Source of the DNA: Halococcus agarilyticus
GTDB taxonomy: Archaea > Halobacteriota > Halobacteria > Halobacteriales > Halococcaceae
Assembly (NCBI RefSeq): GCF_000334895.1
Contig: NZ_BAFM01000004.1
Span: forward strand, 62,001 to 126,000
DNA length: 64,000 bases
Direction of reading: 5' to 3'
The translations under genes were made by a program, and so were the position numbers. A model generated the notes under the pieces. It was not told the origin of the DNA. It did not search any database and worked only from the letters and a program-made list of their open reading frames with translations. This document shows, piece after piece, positions 60,690-64,000 of the stretch (position 1 is its first letter; each line of letters starts with the position of its first letter).

Positions 60690-60839
60690 CTACAGCCGCG
60701 ACTCGCGCAGATAGATCACGATGCTCGCGGCCAGAAACAGCGCCCCGGCCACGCCGAAGTTCCCCCCGGTCATGACCAGCGCGCCGCCGAGCATCAGCAC
60801 GGTCGCCACGACCGCCAACGCCAGCGCGATCGTGTTCAC
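60690..60839 (-). CDS. 49-residue membrane protein
   Basis: Two hydrophobic segments (about 3-22 and 28-43) and a charged end (LRESRL). GTG 60839 follows a GGAGG sequence five bases upstream, an uncommon clear Shine-Dalgarno in this window. The start overlaps the stop of a 28-codon ORF as GTGA; that ORF starts two bases after the zinc-ribbon gene. Co-transcription is likely. Family unknown. Confidence 0.5.
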   Translation of the reverse strand: MNTIALALAVVATVLMLGGALVMTGGNFGVAGALFLAASIVIYLRESRL

Positions 60840-60922
60840 GATCGCCTCCGTTCGGGAAGCCGTGTTCGAAGGGGTCGGGGATCGATCGAGAACGGATGGG
60901 TCGCGACTGGAGCACCGATCAT
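60836..60922 (-). CDS. putative 28-residue linking ORF
   Basis: Begins two bases after the stop of the zinc-ribbon gene (TGACCATG) and ends overlapping the start of the 49-residue membrane protein gene. The peptide (MIGAPVATHPFSIDPRP...) ends in a basic RRR segment. It may be a translation-coupling relay or a chance frame. Confidence 0.25.
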   Translation of the reverse strand: MIGAPVATHPFSIDPRPLRTRLPERRRS

Positions 60923-60924
60923 GG

Positions 60925-61317
60925 TCAGAAGTGATCGAACTCCCAGTGGTACTGGCAGCTCCGACACGTGGCCCACTCGGGAACGTCGAACGCGTTCGGA
61001 TGGCGTCGCCCGTGGCGCATCCGGTCCTTGCAGACGGGACAGTGGAGCGTGAGGAGTTCCAACTCGGGGAACTCGTGTCTGGTGAACTCGGCGACACACC
61101 GGGGGCAGTCGATCGGGTCCATCCCGCCCGCCTGGTAGATCTCGTGTTCGCATCGCGGACACTGGAGCGTGGCTGGCGGGCGCTTGTTCCAGCCGATGTC
61201 GCCCTCGACCGTCGTGGTCTGTGCCTCCGGGATCGACAGCCGGAAGTTCTCGAGGTCGTCGTCGGTCCGGAGGGGTTCGATCAGCCTGTCCGCGAGCCAC
61301 TTGAGGCGTCCGAGCAT
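60925..61317 (-). CDS. double zinc-ribbon protein
   Basis: A 130-residue soluble protein. A helical start of about 50 residues precedes two zinc sites built from CxxC pairs: CPRC (about 53-56) with CPRC (about 71-74), and CPVC (about 93-96) with CRSC (about 117-120), ending YHWEFDHF. Such proteins bind nucleic acid or other proteins; the partner is unknown. ATG 61317 was chosen. A minus-strand ttattacc lies about 48 nt upstream. Confidence 0.68.
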   Translation of the reverse strand: MLGRLKWLADRLIEPLRTDDDLENFRLSIPEAQTTTVEGDIGWNKRPPATLQCPRCEHEIYQAGGMDPIDCPRCVAEFTRHEFPELELLTLHCPVCKDRMRHGRRHPNAFDVPEWATCRSCQYHWEFDHF

Positions 61318-61552
61318 GATGTGTACCGAGCGATCGTCTCCTGGGGTCGCTACGCGAACACTGGTAATAAGCCACACGCCTGTGTGCCGACGGACCATCC
61401 GATCAAGCGGACGACAGTCGTGCCATCCATCCGAACGACCGGCGTGCAGGCCGACAGTTCGCGCCGACAGCGAGGAGTTGCTGGCGCGGAACGACCGACC
61501 GGGAACGCCGATTCGGCGATAGAACCATCCGGCCGGAGCGGGTAGTGAGAGC

Positions 61553-62140
61553 ATGGAACCCGATCGCTGGGTCATGGCGGCGGTGGAGGCGATCGGTCCG
61601 CGCGCGAGCAGCGTCCAGGCCGTCGACCCGAGCGTGATCGTCGACGCCCCGCCGACCCGAGCGATCGGCGCGTTCGTGTTCGTGGTGCTGTTCGGCGGTT
61701 TGTTGCTGTGGCGGTCCGACGGGTTCGTCGATCGGGCCGTCGACACCTCGATGGAACGCCCCGCGGTGTCGACGGCCTACGGCGTGATGGCACACGTCTG
61801 CGTGCTGTTCTTCGGCGTGTACTTCTTCAGCCAGGTGACCCGGCTCAGCGCCAACGGGCTCGTCGTCGCCGGGGCTGGCGCGGCGGTCGCCGTCGCGGTG
61901 GTGGGGCTCGCGGGGCTCGGGTTGACGGTCGTCGGCGCACGCCTCACCGAACTCGTCGGCGAACGCAGACCGTGGTACGGCCTCCTCGTGGGAGCGGTGC
62001 TCGGCGCGGCCGCGTGGCTCCTACCGGCGGTCGCCGCGGGACTCGTCGTCTGGGTCCTCCTCGTCTCGATCGGGATCGGCGGGCCGACGCGGGAGTGGAT
62101 CCACGCCTCCAGGACACCTGCCACCGAAACCGACGCCTGA
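61553..62140 (+). CDS. multi-helix membrane protein of unknown function
   Basis: A 195-residue protein with five hydrophobic segments after a soluble N-terminus of about 40 residues: about 43-61, 76-96, 102-125, 142-156 and 158-174. A short tail follows. There are no catalytic motifs. Promoter box gatagaacc at about 61516-61524. Confidence 0.65.
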   Translation: MEPDRWVMAAVEAIGPRASSVQAVDPSVIVDAPPTRAIGAFVFVVLFGGLLLWRSDGFVDRAVDTSMERPAVSTAYGVMAHVCVLFFGVYFFSQVTRLSANGLVVAGAGAAVAVAVVGLAGLGLTVVGARLTELVGERRPWYGLLVGAVLGAAAWLLPAVAAGLVVWVLLVSIGIGGPTREWIHASRTPATETDA

Positions 62141-62240
62141 GAACACTCCCCCTTGACGGCAGATGGGGATGGGCACGGGAACCGACCATGGCAAGTTGAC
62201 ACGTACCAACGTTCATGTCCGTCGACGACCGTGTGTTCAC

Positions 62241-62492
62241 ATGGAACACATCGTCTCGGAAGACGTAGCGGTCGTAGTCTGGGTTGCGGTCCCGGGACAG
62301 GCCACGTGGCTGGTGACGATCGGTGCGTCGCTCGTGTTGATTCTCATGCTGGTCGGGTTCGGCGGCTTCGTCTATCAGAGCATGACCGGCGACGGCATCA
62401 CGTGGCCCGACGAGCGGAGCGACGACCCGGACAACGCGGACGACGAGGGGGTCGAGCGAAGTCGTGGGGACGACGAGTGGGAGTACTACTGA
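62241..62492 (+). CDS. small single-helix membrane protein with acidic tail
   Basis: 83 residues, starting MEHIVSEDVAVVVWVAVPG. One long hydrophobic segment (about 21-48) is followed by a strongly acidic cytoplasmic tail (SDDPDNADDEGVERSRGDDEWEYY). The layout resembles small haloarchaeal proteins near transporters. No family is assigned; promoter unclear. Confidence 0.6.
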   Translation: MEHIVSEDVAVVVWVAVPGQATWLVTIGASLVLILMLVGFGGFVYQSMTGDGITWPDERSDDPDNADDEGVERSRGDDEWEYY

Positions 62493-62631
62493 GGAGTGCT
62501 GTACGGGGCGCTCGCTGGGCAGTTCGCGGATCACGAACCGTGAACCGTCTCGGTGAGGGAACGTCGAAAAGCGCGAAGCGGCGGAAGATCGATCGGTGAA
62601 CGAGCGCGGCCGGGTCGAACCGGGTAGTCGG

Positions 62632-64000
62632 TCAGTCGTTGGAGGTGTCCCTCCCGTCCGCAACCCCGGTTACCACGTCCCCACCCGTGCGATCCACGGC
62701 CACGTCGTCGCTGTCACTGATCTGATCGATCTGCTCGCGGAACGCCTCGGATTCGAGGATGGTGTACTCGTTGTCGAGCCCCAAGTACACCGTATAGCAC
62801 ATCACGAGGAGGATCACCGCGAACGGGAGGCCGGTCGAGATCGCCGCCGCCTGGAGGCCGTTGAGGCCGCCGCCCCAGAGCAACACCGCCGCGACGATCC
62901 CCTCGGTGGTCGCCCAGAAGACGCGCTGGGCGCGCGGCACGTCGTGCTTGCCGCCCGAGGTCAGGTGATCGATGACCAGCGATCCCGAGTCAGAGGACGT
63001 GACGAAGAAGGTGATCACGAGCAGCGTGGCGAGAATACCCGAGATGGCACCGAGCGGGTACTGCTCGAGCATGATGAACATCCCGAGCGTCTCGAACGTG
63101 CTGTACTCCATCGAGCTGTACGCGCTCATGATCGGCCCGCTCCCGCTCCCCTGCAGCGCCGTCGCCAGGGCGCTCCCGCCGAACGTCGAGAGCCAGACGA
63201 CCGAGAACAGCGTCGGCAGGACCAGCACGCCGAGTACGAACTCACGGACCGTGCGACCCTTCGAGATGCGCGCGATGAACATCCCGACGAAGGGCGACCA
63301 CGCGATCCACCAGCCCCAGTAGAAGACGGTCCACGCCGAGACGGTCCCATCGAGCGCAGCGCCCCCCGCACCGAGCGTCCCGGTGAAGAAGCTCAGCGCG
63401 AGGAAGTTGCCGAGATACGCGCCGAGCCCTTCCGCCATCGTCCCGAGGACGAAGAGCGTCGGCCCGACGATGAACAGGAACCCGAGCAGGATGAGCATCA
63501 AGTAGAGGTTGACCGTGCTCAGGCGCTTGACACCGCCGTCGAGGCCGGCCGCGACCGACAGCACCGCGATGAAGGTGATGCCCGCGATGAGCACGACCTG
63601 TACTGACGTGTTGATCGAGAGGTCGATGATCCCGAGCATATCGCCGCCCACGTAGGAGAAGCCGGAGTTCACCTGCGCGACGCCGAGGCCGAGCGAGGTA
63701 CACAGGCCAAAGAGCGTGGCGAACACCGACACGAGGTCGATGATGTGGCCGGGCCAACCGTAGATGCGGTCGCCGAGCAACGGCCAGAAGATCGAGCGGA
63801 ACGTCAACGGTAGCCCGCGGTTGAAGGAGAAGAAGGCCAGCCCGAGTCCGACGAGCCCGTAGATGGCCCACGGGGAGAGCCCCCAGTGGAAGAACGTCTG
63901 AGCCATCGCCGCCGTTCCCGCCGCCGCCGTCCCGGCCTCGGCACCGAAGAAGGCCGGTGGACTGTTGAAGTACACCACCGGTTCGGTCACGCTGAAGAAC
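62632..64000 (-). CDS. BCCT family transporter, second copy (5' end outside window)
   Basis: Partial at the right edge: the frame stays open past 63990 and the residues at the edge (FFSVTEPVVYF) match the interior BCCT segment that is usually GxGLxFWGVAEP. About 455 C-terminal residues are visible, with MAQTFFHWGLSPWAIYGLVGLGLAFF, WTVFYWGWWIAWSPFVGMFIARISKGRTVREF and VTSSDSGSLVIDHLTSGG. It differs from the BCCT gene at 56284 and probably has another ligand. Confidence 0.9.
   Translation of the reverse strand, partial: FFSVTEPVVYFNSPPAFFGAEAGTAAAGTAAMAQTFFHWGLSPWAIYGLVGLGLAFFSFNRGLPLTFRSIFWPLLGDRIYGWPGHIIDLVSVFATLFGLCTSLGLGVAQVNSGFSYVGGDMLGIIDLSINTSVQVVLIAGITFIAVLSVAAGLDGGVKRLSTVNLYLMLILLGFLFIVGPTLFVLGTMAEGLGAYLGNFLALSFFTGTLGAGGAALDGTVSAWTVFYWGWWIAWSPFVGMFIARISKGRTVREFVLGVLVLPTLFSVVWLSTFGGSALATALQGSGSGPIMSAYSSMEYSTFETLGMFIMLEQYPLGAISGILATLLVITFFVTSSDSGSLVIDHLTSGGKHDVPRAQRVFWATTEGIVAAVLLWGGGLNGLQAAAISTGLPFAVILLVMCYTVYLGLDNEYTILESEAFREQIDQISDSDDVAVDRTGGDVVTGVADGRDTSND

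Overview
The window comes from a halophilic archaeon (class Halobacteria). The base composition is GC-rich and the predicted proteins are rich in Asp and Glu. Most starts are leaderless, with an AT-rich box about 25-30 nt upstream. Secreted proteins carry Tat-type twin-arginine/lipobox signals or PGF-CTERM anchors. There are two bat-type HTH regulators, a HVO_A0114-type regulator and archaeal information-processing genes (Gar1, SRP19, Nop5, fibrillarin, Trm5, DphB). No rRNA, CRISPR array, intact insertion sequence or replication origin was recognised. One tRNA gene, tRNA-Thr(CGT), is present.

Layout. 1-5.4 kb: small membrane proteins, an ornithine cyclodeaminase/alanine dehydrogenase-family enzyme, a presenilin-type protease, a YihY/BrkB-type membrane protein, an array of short hairpins, and Gar1-SRP19. 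5.5-11.1 kb: a lipoprotein and a heme-copper oxidase locus (subunit I, accessory proteins, subunit II). 11.1-21.7 kb: a gamma-glutamyltranspeptidase-like enzyme, a DUF1028 protein, a five-gene dipeptide-type ABC importer, a bat-type regulator and an MFS transporter. This block separates oxidase subunit III and its small companions (21.8-23.8 kb) from subunits I and II. 24-30.4 kb: a GH15 enzyme, a btuF/btuCD cobalamin importer with a compact divergent promoter, and two small membrane proteins. 30.5-40.4 kb: a surface-glycan block (GT2, arylsulfotransferase-like protein, sulfatase-like protein, GT4, GtrA, two tandem DUF2079 proteins). 40.5-46.2 kb: a secreted cupredoxin-PQQ dehydrogenase, a bat-type regulator with a small zinc protein, an HPP-UspA fusion, and a toxin-antitoxin-like pair beside tRNA-Thr. 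46.3-56.2 kb: Trm5, an SDR, DphB, a frameshifted lipoprotein, archaeosortase A next to a PGF-CTERM surface protein, and fibrillarin-Nop5-AlaX. 56.3-64 kb: a membrane and osmotic-stress block (two BCCT transporters, a K+ channel, UspA, several small proteins). The second BCCT gene runs off the right edge.

The genes form three functional groups. The first is respiration: the aa3-type oxidase plus a copper/PQQ dehydrogenase that could feed electrons at the cell surface. The second is the cell surface: artA lies beside one PGF-CTERM substrate and within 25 kb of two more, near a glycan-assembly block. The third is nutrient and solute uptake: dipeptide, cobalamin and betaine/choline-type transporters.

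The most unusual pattern is a set of short ORFs (31-34 codons; three are exactly 105 nt with the stop). Each begins at or within about 10 nt of a predicted transcription start, and its stop codon overlaps or almost touches the start of the main gene (coxA, GT2, GT4, BGTF surface protein). These could be translation-coupling leader cistrons, but chance open frames in GC-rich DNA have to be excluded. Other notable points are hairpin arrays with three-base loops, two homopolymer frameshifts, and a near-perfect operator-like inverted repeat at the toxin-antitoxin promoter.
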